From an uncultured Fidelibacterota bacterium (GTDB lineage: Bacteria; Fidelibacterota; Marinisomatia; Marinisomatales; UBA1611), in contig CACKSF010000005.1 in NCBI GenBank assembly GCA_902602795.1, positions 1 through 44,551 on the forward strand: a DNA stretch of 44,551 nt, read 5' to 3'. The notes beneath the pieces are model-generated. The model made no database searches. It saw only the letters and a list, made by a program, of their open reading frames with translations, and was not told the origin of the DNA. Shown piece by piece: positions 26,997 through 35,371 of this stretch; within the stretch, counting starts at the first letter, position 1; each line of letters opens with the position of its first letter. The translations under genes and the position numbers were made by a program.

Positions 26997-27761
26997 TTAG
27001 AAGTACTCTATATAAGTAATCTTTAATTCTCTTTTAAAGTAATCGACCTTTTCATCGTCAAATAATAAATTGTTTAAATGCAATTCAAGGTGAAGTGACT
27101 CGACAAAAGACCACCTAAATGCTGCATTGAGATATCCTCCTTTACTAATAGACATAGTGCGTGCTGTCATTCCATTTTCATTTAATGCGCTATTATATTC
27201 CAACAATAGAGAAAATTCGGGGTTGAACTCAAGATCCAATCCAAAAAATAAATTAGGATCACTATCACCATCTTTTGTTTCAAGAAAACTATGATTTATG
27301 CCTGCATGTAATCCAATATTTCCAAGCAGAGATTTCCAGTTTTTAGACATCGCTCCATACAATCCTAACGCCTTTATTTCATAACGTTGTAACGTATCTT
27401 GCCTCCAATAGTCTCCTAAACCCTGCGTGTTTAAACCTATTGCAAAGGCAGGCATAGATAAATTTTCGTCAAGAATTAAGTACTTTAATTTTGCCTCAGG
27501 TCGAGGATACCAATCTAAACTATCATCACCTATCAAATTGGGGGAACCAAATGACATTCCAAATTGAAAACGATCAGTTATTCCAGCACTTAGGCCAAAA
27601 ATCAATCCTCCTTCATCTTGGATTCGCATATCCATTGAAAAACTACCTCTCATCAATGTCCCTGCTGTTGGAACACTAATTAAGTCCGTTGGAGGTGGAT
27701 ATTCTTGCGCTTTCAGCAAATAAATAACCGCAATAAACAATATCATTATTCGTTTTTTCAT
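26997..27761 (-). CDS. Small outer-membrane beta-barrel protein
   Basis: A 254-aa protein with a signal peptide (MKKRIMILFIAVIYLLKAQ). The mature part begins PPPTDLISVPTAGTLMRGSF and is made of alternating hydrophobic/polar strands (GGLIFGLSAGITDRFQFGMSFG, ending ELKITYIEYF with a terminal aromatic residue), as in 10-12-strand barrels. The VPTAG start and GITDRFQFG pattern recall the YjbH-like or generic outer-membrane barrels of this superphylum. The start overlaps the upstream stop by one base (TAATG). No substrate can be assigned. Confidence 0.7.
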   Translation of the reverse strand: MKKRIMILFIAVIYLLKAQEYPPPTDLISVPTAGTLMRGSFSMDMRIQDEGGLIFGLSAGITDRFQFGMSFGSPNLIGDDSLDWYPRPEAKLKYLILDENLSMPAFAIGLNTQGLGDYWRQDTLQRYEIKALGLYGAMSKNWKSLLGNIGLHAGINHSFLETKDGDSDPNLFFGLDLEFNPEFSLLLEYNSALNENGMTARTMSISKGGYLNAAFRWSFVESLHLELHLNNLLFDDEKVDYFKRELKITYIEYF

Positions 27762-28750
27762 TATCTCTTATATTGAATAGGTTTAGGATAAATTACATCT
27801 CCCATCCGTGAGGTCAAAGTACGTACACGGTGTAAAGGCAAAGTAAGCAGATCATCTTCATCCTCCATCCTAAATTGTATACCATTATCTGAAACATTAA
27901 AATAATCAACAAATAATTGTTCTCCATTGACGAGCAATAGAACATCCCACTCTGTTTTTGGTATAAACCCTCCATGAGGAACTAATATTCTACTCTCTTT
28001 AATCTCTTTTGCAATAATATCTACTTCATCTAGTGTGTTATGAGATCTAGGTGGAGGCCTTAAATACAATTGATCCGCTGGAGCCATATCTACTGCAACA
28101 CTTGAAAGAAGATCTCCATCGTATCCAAATTCCCATATTTGAACCACTGTGCTTGGTTCTTCCCTATGATAGATAATATCAAACTTATATTTAAACCTAC
28201 GAATAACTCTTGCTGATGGTAAATCTTTCCATCTTTCCTCTGCTAAATAACCTAAATAATCATAATCCAATTCAATCTGGCCATACTTTTTCCCATCAAT
28301 AGTTTGAAAAACAATTTTTTTTACTTCGACACCATCATAAAATGTGAAATGGGTTTGCTGACCGCTAAAGTTTAATGGCTCGTTTGCCTTATAGCGCCAA
28401 GATCTATATTCTTTACTCCATTCTTCATCTTCTCCATACACTGTTAAATGTAGGTATTGCATATCTTGGTTATATTCTCCTCTTTCCACCATTTTTCCAT
28501 TTATATCATATTTTAACATTTCTAGTTTTTGGGTTACTCCACTGGAAGAAACATGCTCTATTTTTATAGGTTGGTTGATAGAATTAAAACTAACTGCTAA
28601 ATGCGCTTTCCCTCTTCTGTTCGTTGATAGCATTGATAGATCTGATTTAAAGTTGAAATCTGACTCAAAATATTTAATATAAATAATATCTTGAGAACTT
28701 TGAGAAAATAAAATTTCAAGAAATAAAATAAAATAAAGGTAGATCGCCAT
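27761..28750 (-). CDS. Secreted protein of unknown function
   Basis: A 329-aa protein with a signal peptide (MAIYLYFILFLEILFSQ). The rest is rich in beta-strand-like segments with several YD/YDYLGYL and WEFGYDGDLLS patterns, weakly reminiscent of MORN/YD-type repeats, and ends with a compact domain (VNGEQLFVDYFNVSDNGIQF, then LPLHRVRTL). I do not recognise the family. Both ends overlap neighbours by one base (TAATG), placing it firmly between the propeller lipoprotein and the small barrel, so it probably belongs to the same envelope complex. Confidence 0.7.
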   Translation of the reverse strand: MAIYLYFILFLEILFSQSSQDIIYIKYFESDFNFKSDLSMLSTNRRGKAHLAVSFNSINQPIKIEHVSSSGVTQKLEMLKYDINGKMVERGEYNQDMQYLHLTVYGEDEEWSKEYRSWRYKANEPLNFSGQQTHFTFYDGVEVKKIVFQTIDGKKYGQIELDYDYLGYLAEERWKDLPSARVIRRFKYKFDIIYHREEPSTVVQIWEFGYDGDLLSSVAVDMAPADQLYLRPPPRSHNTLDEVDIIAKEIKESRILVPHGGFIPKTEWDVLLLVNGEQLFVDYFNVSDNGIQFRMEDEDDLLTLPLHRVRTLTSRMGDVIYPKPIQYKR

Positions 28751-30054
28751 TATTCTTCAGGGTTTAAATCTTCATCTAAAGAATTAGAAAGTTTATAGCG
28801 ATAAATCGCACCATCCTCGCTATCGCAAATATAAACGACACCTTTGCTATCCACTGTCACTGCAACAGGATTACTCATAATTTTCTCTGTTTCATTTATA
28901 TACCCTGCCTTTTTAAAAAATGATCCATTAAAATTAAAGACTGTAATATCAGAGTTCTGTTGATCAACAATATAACTATTTCTATTATTATCTACAGCAA
29001 TATCTACTGGATGTAAAAACCATGCAGGATTCATAATATCATCTGCTTCTGGTTGAAATCCAGAAGTATATACTGCGAAATCTCCACTCAGATTAGGAGA
29101 TATCATATGAACTGGAAAATAATCACCTTCTTGGGTATAATATAAGTTTCCCTGATAATCTACATCAATACTTGAAGGCTTATTTACCGTACCTGCTCCC
29201 GTACCATAACCCTTGATAGTAGATCCGTATCGACCTGTGTATGCCCATACAAAATCACCTTTAGAAAGCTCAAGAAGAAGAGATCTTAAAAAATCTATCT
29301 GAACAATCCTATATTGATTATTATTACCACCGTAATTATCCGTAACAAATATCATGTTCTGCTCTCCTGAAGGAGCAGTTAAGGCAGTAAATCTACTAGA
29401 GTCTGATTGGTAGTATGTATCAAGATATAAATTCATCTCATAAGTTCCATCGTAGAAAAGGTGTGGTTGCATCAAGGAATCAATTAGTGTCTGATCAGGA
29501 GTCATCTCATTGTCAACAATTATCCAATTGCTATCATTAAGTAAAGAAAGCCAAAAATCTGATCCTGCGCTGACTGTGGTATCCGCTCCAGTTTGAGAGT
29601 GAATAAAAGTAGCACTTGTAATCACTTTGCTAATCCCAACTTCATTCCAATATTGATTCCATACAAATATTCTTTGCGAACCATCTATATAAAACACATT
29701 CATTTTTTTATCTATATCTACATCAATTGGTGCAATATCTAAATTATTGTTATCGACAAGGTTCCGTAAGTCTTCAAAACCTACTGGTTGATTTCCACTT
29801 TGGTCAAATACCAAAATAGAAGATTGGCTTTCATCTGCAACAAAAATTCTACCATCCTGGGCAATAGAAATTTCTACTGGTTTTACAATTCCTTGATTGC
29901 TGTTCCAAGTTGGTTGTATCAATAAATACGTGGTGTCTCCGGCACCAAACATTTCCGATTCTAAATCTTGAATATTTTCAGGAATTACAAATCTATCCAT
30001 ACATGAACAAAGAAAAATAAATAATAAAAAACTATTTTTAAAAGGGAGCCTCAT
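28750..30054 (-). CDS. NHL/beta-propeller lipoprotein
   Basis: A 434-aa lipoprotein: the hydrophobic signal ends at a lipobox (FIFLCSC, Cys near residue 16-18). The mature part contains NHL-type repeats, for example PVEISIAQDGRIFVADESQS, PSSIDVDYQGNLYYTQEG, PVDIAVDNNRNSYIVDQQNS and PVAVTVDSKGVVYICDSEDG, which predict a six-bladed propeller. Such proteins are usually scaffolds or carbohydrate/protein binders on the cell surface or periplasmic face. The start overlaps the PorV-like gene stop by four bases (30051-30054) and the stop overlaps the next start, so it is co-translated with both. Confidence 0.87.
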   Translation of the reverse strand: MRLPFKNSFLLFIFLCSCMDRFVIPENIQDLESEMFGAGDTTYLLIQPTWNSNQGIVKPVEISIAQDGRIFVADESQSSILVFDQSGNQPVGFEDLRNLVDNNNLDIAPIDVDIDKKMNVFYIDGSQRIFVWNQYWNEVGISKVITSATFIHSQTGADTTVSAGSDFWLSLLNDSNWIIVDNEMTPDQTLIDSLMQPHLFYDGTYEMNLYLDTYYQSDSSRFTALTAPSGEQNMIFVTDNYGGNNNQYRIVQIDFLRSLLLELSKGDFVWAYTGRYGSTIKGYGTGAGTVNKPSSIDVDYQGNLYYTQEGDYFPVHMISPNLSGDFAVYTSGFQPEADDIMNPAWFLHPVDIAVDNNRNSYIVDQQNSDITVFNFNGSFFKKAGYINETEKIMSNPVAVTVDSKGVVYICDSEDGAIYRYKLSNSLDEDLNPEE

Positions 30055-31052
30055 AATGAAATCCCAAGACTAAATCGATTTGGATCGGTCAAATGATCAA
30101 AGTTTGCATATCCGTAATCAACACGTAATTTAAACCTACCTAACGGAATAAATAATCCAGCACCCGTTGTAAAATTCTCTTCGTTTTTATTAAACTTGTA
30201 TCCACCTCTAATAAAAAACAATTTCATAAAAGAATATTCCAATCCAGTTACAATATATTCAGCATTATCAACAGGATGGTTTAGCTGAGCAGATATTGTA
30301 AGAAAATGCTCTTTATTGGCAATAGGATCTGCCGCTGCTCCAACCCTAAACTGTGTTGGAGGAGAAAACTTTTCAAAATCTGTTCTTTGTTCTATCTCAT
30401 TACCAGAATTTTGATCTAGAATCTTTTTCATATAATCACCTTGAGGTGCAATCTGTTTTCCAAAATTGGAAAGGCTTGCACAAAAACGAAGAGACCCGTA
30501 CCCCGTCCAATAAAAAGTTCCCACATCCATTAATAACGTACTCATTTTATATTCTGCTAAATCTTCAGCAACATATTTTAACGTTACGCCAAAGCTAAAC
30601 CGATCTGTCATTTTTGCTCCATAGGTTGCTCCTAAAAACCTGTCTTGATAAGAAAAATAATTTCCTGTACCATTTGGAAAATATTCATTTGTTTCTGCCA
30701 TCGGTTTCATATGCAAGACTCCACCATTTAAACCTATATAATGACGTCCTTTTAAACGATGTGAAAAACTAAAATAATCATAAAAAATATCAGCCGGCCA
30801 TTGTATCTGAGAAACAGAGATCTCAGTCTGGTCTAGCTGAGCAACGATTGCAGGGTTATAATGTATACTTGTTGCATCTTGATTTAGGGCAACAACAGCT
30901 TCTCCCATTCCCGTTGCCCTAGCACTAACTCCAATATTTAGAAATGTAAAAACGGATGTCCCTGCTCGCTGTCCACCAAGAATTGGGAATAGCGTCTGAC
31001 TCCAACTAAATGAAGAAAAAATGAATAAAAAAATATAAAAAATAAGTTTCAT
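30051..31052 (-). CDS. PorV/PorQ-family outer-membrane protein (T9SS-associated)
   Basis: A 333-aa barrel protein with a signal peptide (to about SWSQ). The mature start, TSVFTFLNIGVSARATGMGE with DATSIHYNPA soon after, is the hallmark of the PorV/PorQ/UPF0164 family, related to FadL-type barrels. PorV shuttles T9SS cargo from the Sov translocon to the attachment complex. Three cargo-type proteins with sorting domains are encoded just upstream in the same run, which supports a secretion role; this could also be a cargo-specific paralogue. The start overlaps the TonB-receptor stop (TAATG) and the stop overlaps the lipoprotein start. Confidence 0.85.
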   Translation of the reverse strand: MKLIFYIFLFIFSSFSWSQTLFPILGGQRAGTSVFTFLNIGVSARATGMGEAVVALNQDATSIHYNPAIVAQLDQTEISVSQIQWPADIFYDYFSFSHRLKGRHYIGLNGGVLHMKPMAETNEYFPNGTGNYFSYQDRFLGATYGAKMTDRFSFGVTLKYVAEDLAEYKMSTLLMDVGTFYWTGYGSLRFCASLSNFGKQIAPQGDYMKKILDQNSGNEIEQRTDFEKFSPPTQFRVGAAADPIANKEHFLTISAQLNHPVDNAEYIVTGLEYSFMKLFFIRGGYKFNKNEENFTTGAGLFIPLGRFKLRVDYGYANFDHLTDPNRFSLGISL

Positions 31053-33808
31053 TAGAAAATGAACTGTATCCCTATTTCCATAGATCTTGGTCTAGAATAA
31101 CGTGAAGGGTCTTCATTTGGATTAGGGCTATTCAATAATCTATACCCATATATTTCACCTGGGTCATAGCCTCTTCCAGTATAAGGATTGATCCGCCTAG
31201 GAGTTATATCATTAAGTACGTTTTCTAACTCTGCATATGCCTTGAGCTTAAACTGACCAAGATTTACGGTTTTATAAAACTTGATGTCGATATTCTTCTT
31301 TGTAGCATCGCTTAGAAAAGCATATGGACGATCATCCTCCCTTGGGCCATCGTAAAATTGTTTATCTCCTATTGTAATAACAGTATCCTGAATAGACCTC
31401 GTGTATCTTCTTCCAGACTCATACTCCAACCTAGCTGAGAAGCCCCACATACTTGGATGTGAATACGAAATATTCGTAAACATGTGGAGGGGCCTATCCC
31501 AACTCATATAACTTTCACCTAGAGGTTTTTCGGATAATTGGCCTGCTTGCACCAATAAATTATCTAGAGGAGAAGAGCTTTTACCCGTGACGATGCTATA
31601 ATTAAAGTTTAAATCCACATACCAATTTGTAAAAAGCCTGCTCTTCAAAATTGCTTCAATTCCTCTAGACCTAGCATAGTCAGCATTAAAATACATATTA
31701 AAAGACAAATGAGCATATTTCGGGTTCGAAGGTCGAATTGTTTGAGATGTCTCATAATCAAACATATCCTTCCAATATGCTTTAAGCTCCATTACCTGAT
31801 CTTCACTAAAACGATGCTTAACTCCAATCTCATATTGTACAGTTGTTTTCGGGTCTAAATTAGGGTTTCCAAAAACTTGATAAGTAGATTGTGCCTTAGA
31901 ATTTATTTTTGCATACACATATTGAAAAGTAGGTAATTGAGAAAAATGACCATAATAGAAGTATAAAACATCATTATCAGTAACTGGATGTGAAATTCCA
32001 AAACGAGGACTTAACCGCGCTTTCATTTTATAAGGATCACCAAACCATGGGAAGTCAAATGTTCCCTCCCTAAACAATTGACGAGCGCTGTTGGTAATAA
32101 TAATATTACTTGTATCATTCATCGCCTCTTCAACATATCTACCCGGAGCCCAATAATCTGTACGAATACCAAGATTTAAAGTCATCCCTTCAAATACTAT
32201 TCTATCTTGTAAATAAAATGCTCCAAAAAAAGTTTTTGCATTGTAACTATCATAATTAGCTCCAAACCCTGAAGAGCCACTCCAAGGCTCATCAATATCT
32301 AAGACTTGAATATCGGTAATAGTGTGCTCAAACCCAGACTTAAGTTTGTGATTGTTTTTCGTATGAAGAGTCCAGTCAAAATCCATTCTTGTATTCTCGC
32401 TAGACAAATCATACCACTCAGGTGCAAAACCAGTATCATAAAATTCATCTCCGTAAGTAATCTGTACATTTCCATCTAGCTGAGTATCATCAAGACTATA
32501 ATTGATTGGCTCGATATCTAATCTTTCTTGATATTCGCTCCAATGTAAATCTTGGACAGCGCTGTGTTCCATGGTGGAAAATTTCCCAACTGTTAATTCA
32601 TAAAAAGAACGAGTCGAGAGCGTGTGAGTCCAATTTAGATTCATTAACCTGGTGTCTCTTGTAATAGTGTTATAGTTATCCAGTATGTTTTGATAACGAT
32701 AAGGGAAATACGTTGATGAGAATGCCCTGGGCATGAAAAATCCTTGATTAATATTTGTAGAAGCATCATAAGAAATAGATAATTTCTTTTTTGGACTGAG
32801 TAGCCACGTTAATTTATATAATAGGTGCCAGTCATTATTTTCTCTAGCAGCTAATTTATTCATAATATTATCTGATGTAGATTCAGATAGAAAAGGAACA
32901 CTCCAATATCGATGAGGATATAAGGCAGATGCAACAGGAAGATTACCATCATAAACTTTACCGTATCCATTGAGAAAAAAAGAGAAACTGCCCGGTAAGT
33001 CCTTACCCAAAAATTTTGGAATTTTTTCAAAAAACATATCCGGTCCTCCCAGATTGAACTCTATTCGATCAGAATTAAAATTATCTTTTAATAACCTGTC
33101 ACTTGAGTATTTCAAAGCACCTTCATAACGATCTCTTCCCTCCTTTAATTTTATATTAATTATTCCTGACATTGCTTGTCCATATTCTGCACTATACCCA
33201 CCAGTAACAATCTCTAATTCTTCAATTGCATCCGCATTGACAAAAAGATTGCCTGAATAACCAGAAAGAGGATCTTTTACAGAAAAGCCATCTACAACAA
33301 ACATACTTTCGTCAATTCGCCCTCCCCTTATGTGTATTTCATTATCTTGCGTAGTCACACCTATCTGCTCAGAAAGAATATCCTCTACACTAGACACAAC
33401 TTTTGTTTCAATTTCTTCTTTTCTAACCCTAGAGACAGAAGCAGTTTCATCTATATCAAAAAGTGGTTTTTTCCCCATCACTACAACATCTTCACCAAAA
33501 CTTAAAACTGTTTCTTCTATTGAAAAATCGAGCGTAACCACCTCATCGTTTTTCACCACTACACCAGTTTTGAGGATCACTTTATAGCCTATCATAGATA
33601 TTTCAATATCGTAACTCCCCGGAGAAATATTATTAATACGATATCTCCCTTTTATATCTGAAGACGCTCCATAGTATGTGCCCTTAATCATGATATTAAC
33701 TCCAGGCATTTTTCCACCTGATTTCAAATCAGTAATTGTACCAGAAATAACACCAGTGTTTTGCGAATAAAGAATAACTGGCAATAAAATATTTGCTAAA
33801 TATTTCAT
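31052..33808 (-). CDS. TonB-dependent outer-membrane receptor with N-terminal carboxypeptidase-regulatory-like domain
   Basis: A 918-aa receptor. A signal peptide is followed by a CarboxypepD_reg-like beta-sandwich (about 18-100, GVISGTITDLKSGGKMPGVN and KGRYRINNISPGSYDI), a plug domain (about 125-225, with DILSEQIGVTTQDNEIHIRG, MFVVDGFSVKDPL and ITGGYSAEYG-like EIVTGGYSAEYGQAMSGI) and a large barrel ending in an aromatic residue (MEIGIQFIF). No SusD partner is encoded beside it, so a polysaccharide-uptake (SusCD) system is not supported. It overlaps the upstream lipoprotein by four bases and the PorV-like gene by one. Substrate unknown. Confidence 0.93.
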   Translation of the reverse strand: MKYLANILLPVILYSQNTGVISGTITDLKSGGKMPGVNIMIKGTYYGASSDIKGRYRINNISPGSYDIEISMIGYKVILKTGVVVKNDEVVTLDFSIEETVLSFGEDVVVMGKKPLFDIDETASVSRVRKEEIETKVVSSVEDILSEQIGVTTQDNEIHIRGGRIDESMFVVDGFSVKDPLSGYSGNLFVNADAIEELEIVTGGYSAEYGQAMSGIINIKLKEGRDRYEGALKYSSDRLLKDNFNSDRIEFNLGGPDMFFEKIPKFLGKDLPGSFSFFLNGYGKVYDGNLPVASALYPHRYWSVPFLSESTSDNIMNKLAARENNDWHLLYKLTWLLSPKKKLSISYDASTNINQGFFMPRAFSSTYFPYRYQNILDNYNTITRDTRLMNLNWTHTLSTRSFYELTVGKFSTMEHSAVQDLHWSEYQERLDIEPINYSLDDTQLDGNVQITYGDEFYDTGFAPEWYDLSSENTRMDFDWTLHTKNNHKLKSGFEHTITDIQVLDIDEPWSGSSGFGANYDSYNAKTFFGAFYLQDRIVFEGMTLNLGIRTDYWAPGRYVEEAMNDTSNIIITNSARQLFREGTFDFPWFGDPYKMKARLSPRFGISHPVTDNDVLYFYYGHFSQLPTFQYVYAKINSKAQSTYQVFGNPNLDPKTTVQYEIGVKHRFSEDQVMELKAYWKDMFDYETSQTIRPSNPKYAHLSFNMYFNADYARSRGIEAILKSRLFTNWYVDLNFNYSIVTGKSSSPLDNLLVQAGQLSEKPLGESYMSWDRPLHMFTNISYSHPSMWGFSARLEYESGRRYTRSIQDTVITIGDKQFYDGPREDDRPYAFLSDATKKNIDIKFYKTVNLGQFKLKAYAELENVLNDITPRRINPYTGRGYDPGEIYGYRLLNSPNPNEDPSRYSRPRSMEIGIQFIF

Positions 33809-35325
33809 AGGCTAAATTCGTTTTCTAAAAGGTATTCAAATAATTTAATAGCAGAACCGTTACCCTGCAGTTTTGGCCTGTATCCGTCGTGCAAAGGCAA
33901 AGTCATTATTACAACCTTTCCAGATAATTCAATTGGTGAGACTCTATACTGACCTATACTGCAGATAGTAGGAGTTCCTAACCAAGGTTGGTTTCCCTCA
34001 GGAACTGGCATTTGATAAATAGTCTGTACATTTTCAAACTCCGATACATTTGGCCAAAATCCTTTTACTTTAACGGATATAAGATGAGAAATCGAAAGAT
34101 TTAGATTCGAATCCACAGGACTTTCAATTACAGTGCCTGGGAATAAACGTCCATTGGGATTTAGAGTGGCAAGTGAATCCAAAGGAAACCATGTAAATGT
34201 TGTATCTTCAAAATCAATCGGATTTATAAATAAATTCCCTCCACTCATAATGAAATTCACTAGACTAGCTTCGGCTCTGTTATATGTATCATTGGCGGAT
34301 GCTGTATTGTTATACGCTGTATACCAAATTACATGATCAAAATAGTTTAAATTGGCAGATACATCTGATGATGAAAAAGGCAACTCGTCTCCTATCTCCC
34401 AGTAAGAATACTCACCCCCTCCTACCAAAGTATCCATCATTCCGATATACCATGATAGGGCGTTATTAGCATTATCCAATGGATAGTCATCAACAACAAG
34501 CACATCACCTCTTACGGGTTTTACAAACCATGCTTGCGCAGTACCCTCTTCAACAGAATCAGGAAAATGAATAATTTCACTTTCAGATCCAGCTATATCT
34601 CTACATTTAACAAAAAATTTTCTCTCTCCTGGTTCCAAACTATTAAGAGTAATACTCGTTACATCTCCATCCAATCGAAACCAGCATGAGCTACATGTAT
34701 CATCAATAGAATAATACACATCTGTAATGGTCTCATTCCCATCTTGATCATAAAGATCCCATACAAAAGTCCTGGTTGGGAAAGTAAAAGAGGTATCTCC
34801 TCCAATATCAGCAATGAGGGGGTTCGATCGATAGCGAAAAGAAATTTCAGGAGATGAGTTCTTTACAGGCAATGTAAGCTTTGATGGAGTCGGGTCTTCA
34901 TTCCCAAAATTATCAATCGCTTTTACCTCAAAAGAAAAAACATCCAGGTCAGATCGAATAGGGACATAAAAAACTCCACTTTCTAATTCAGTATAACTCC
35001 AACCAGTATCACTACTCCATTTATAATAATATCCTTCAATATTTCCATCTGAATCTTCTCCCCACCAATGTAATTCTTGCCTGCTTGTGGTTATTGTGGT
35101 AAGTGCAGCCTCAAGAGTATCCCATAACAAATTACTGCTTGGTTCTTCATCAATAGCATAATGGATTGCTCCAGAGGAATCGATAGTAGCATAGATTGTA
35201 TCTAGTGCAATCAAAGATAAATATGTCTCCGGAGCATTTACTCCAATCAACATAGATTGATCCTCATAATCCCATCGACTACAAGAAAAAATAAAAAGTA
35301 ATAATACTAGTTTATTTATATTCAG
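33805..35325 (-). CDS. Lipoprotein with Ig-like and GATase-like modules; non-ATG start
   Basis: The first in-frame ATG (35251-35253) starts inside the mature protein. The open frame continues upstream and encodes a lipoprotein signal: NKLVLLLFIFSCSRWDYEDQ, with the lipobox cysteine. No ATG, GTG or TTG is available; CTG at 35323-35325 or ATA at 35317-35319 are the candidate initiators, giving about 506 or 504 aa. The mature part has Ig/fibronectin-like segments (DSDGNIEGYYYKWSSD; KAIDNFGNEDPTPSKL; YDQDGNETITDVYYSIDD) and then a region from about residue 275 (GDVLVVDDYPLD, HVIWYTAYN, FIMSGGNLFI) that resembles class I glutamine-amidotransferase-like folds. The stop overlaps the TonB receptor start as ATGA. 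Confidence 0.78.
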   Translation of the reverse strand: MNINKLVLLLFIFSCSRWDYEDQSMLIGVNAPETYLSLIALDTIYATIDSSGAIHYAIDEEPSSNLLWDTLEAALTTITTSRQELHWWGEDSDGNIEGYYYKWSSDTGWSYTELESGVFYVPIRSDLDVFSFEVKAIDNFGNEDPTPSKLTLPVKNSSPEISFRYRSNPLIADIGGDTSFTFPTRTFVWDLYDQDGNETITDVYYSIDDTCSSCWFRLDGDVTSITLNSLEPGERKFFVKCRDIAGSESEIIHFPDSVEEGTAQAWFVKPVRGDVLVVDDYPLDNANNALSWYIGMMDTLVGGGEYSYWEIGDELPFSSSDVSANLNYFDHVIWYTAYNNTASANDTYNRAEASLVNFIMSGGNLFINPIDFEDTTFTWFPLDSLATLNPNGRLFPGTVIESPVDSNLNLSISHLISVKVKGFWPNVSEFENVQTIYQMPVPEGNQPWLGTPTICSIGQYRVSPIELSGKVVIMTLPLHDGYRPKLQGNGSAIKLFEYLLENEFSL

Positions 35326-35343
35326 GACTTATGCTAAAGTATT

Positions 35344-35367
35344 AGGGGCAAGTTTAAACCTGCCCCT
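35344..35367 (-). terminator. Strong hairpin after the 1338-aa surface protein gene
   Basis: A 24-base inverted repeat (AGGGGCAAGTTT / AAACCTGCCCCT; 11 of 12 pairs match) starts 4 bases beyond the stop of the surface protein gene. On the minus strand it is followed by AATACTTTAG, not a T-run, so it is not a textbook intrinsic terminator in the direction of the genes. The opposite strand does show a T-rich tail, but no plus-strand gene ends here. It may be an attenuator or an mRNA-stabilising stem that lets the secreted-protein part of the transcript be more abundant than the lipoprotein/receptor part. Confidence 0.5.
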
Positions 35368-35371
35368 TTTA

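Noticed and set aside
31052-35325. Polysaccharide-utilisation locus (SusC/SusD pair)
   Set aside because: The TonB receptor is clear, but the adjacent lipoprotein has Ig and GATase-like segments and no SusD-type helical repeats, and no glycoside hydrolases are present.
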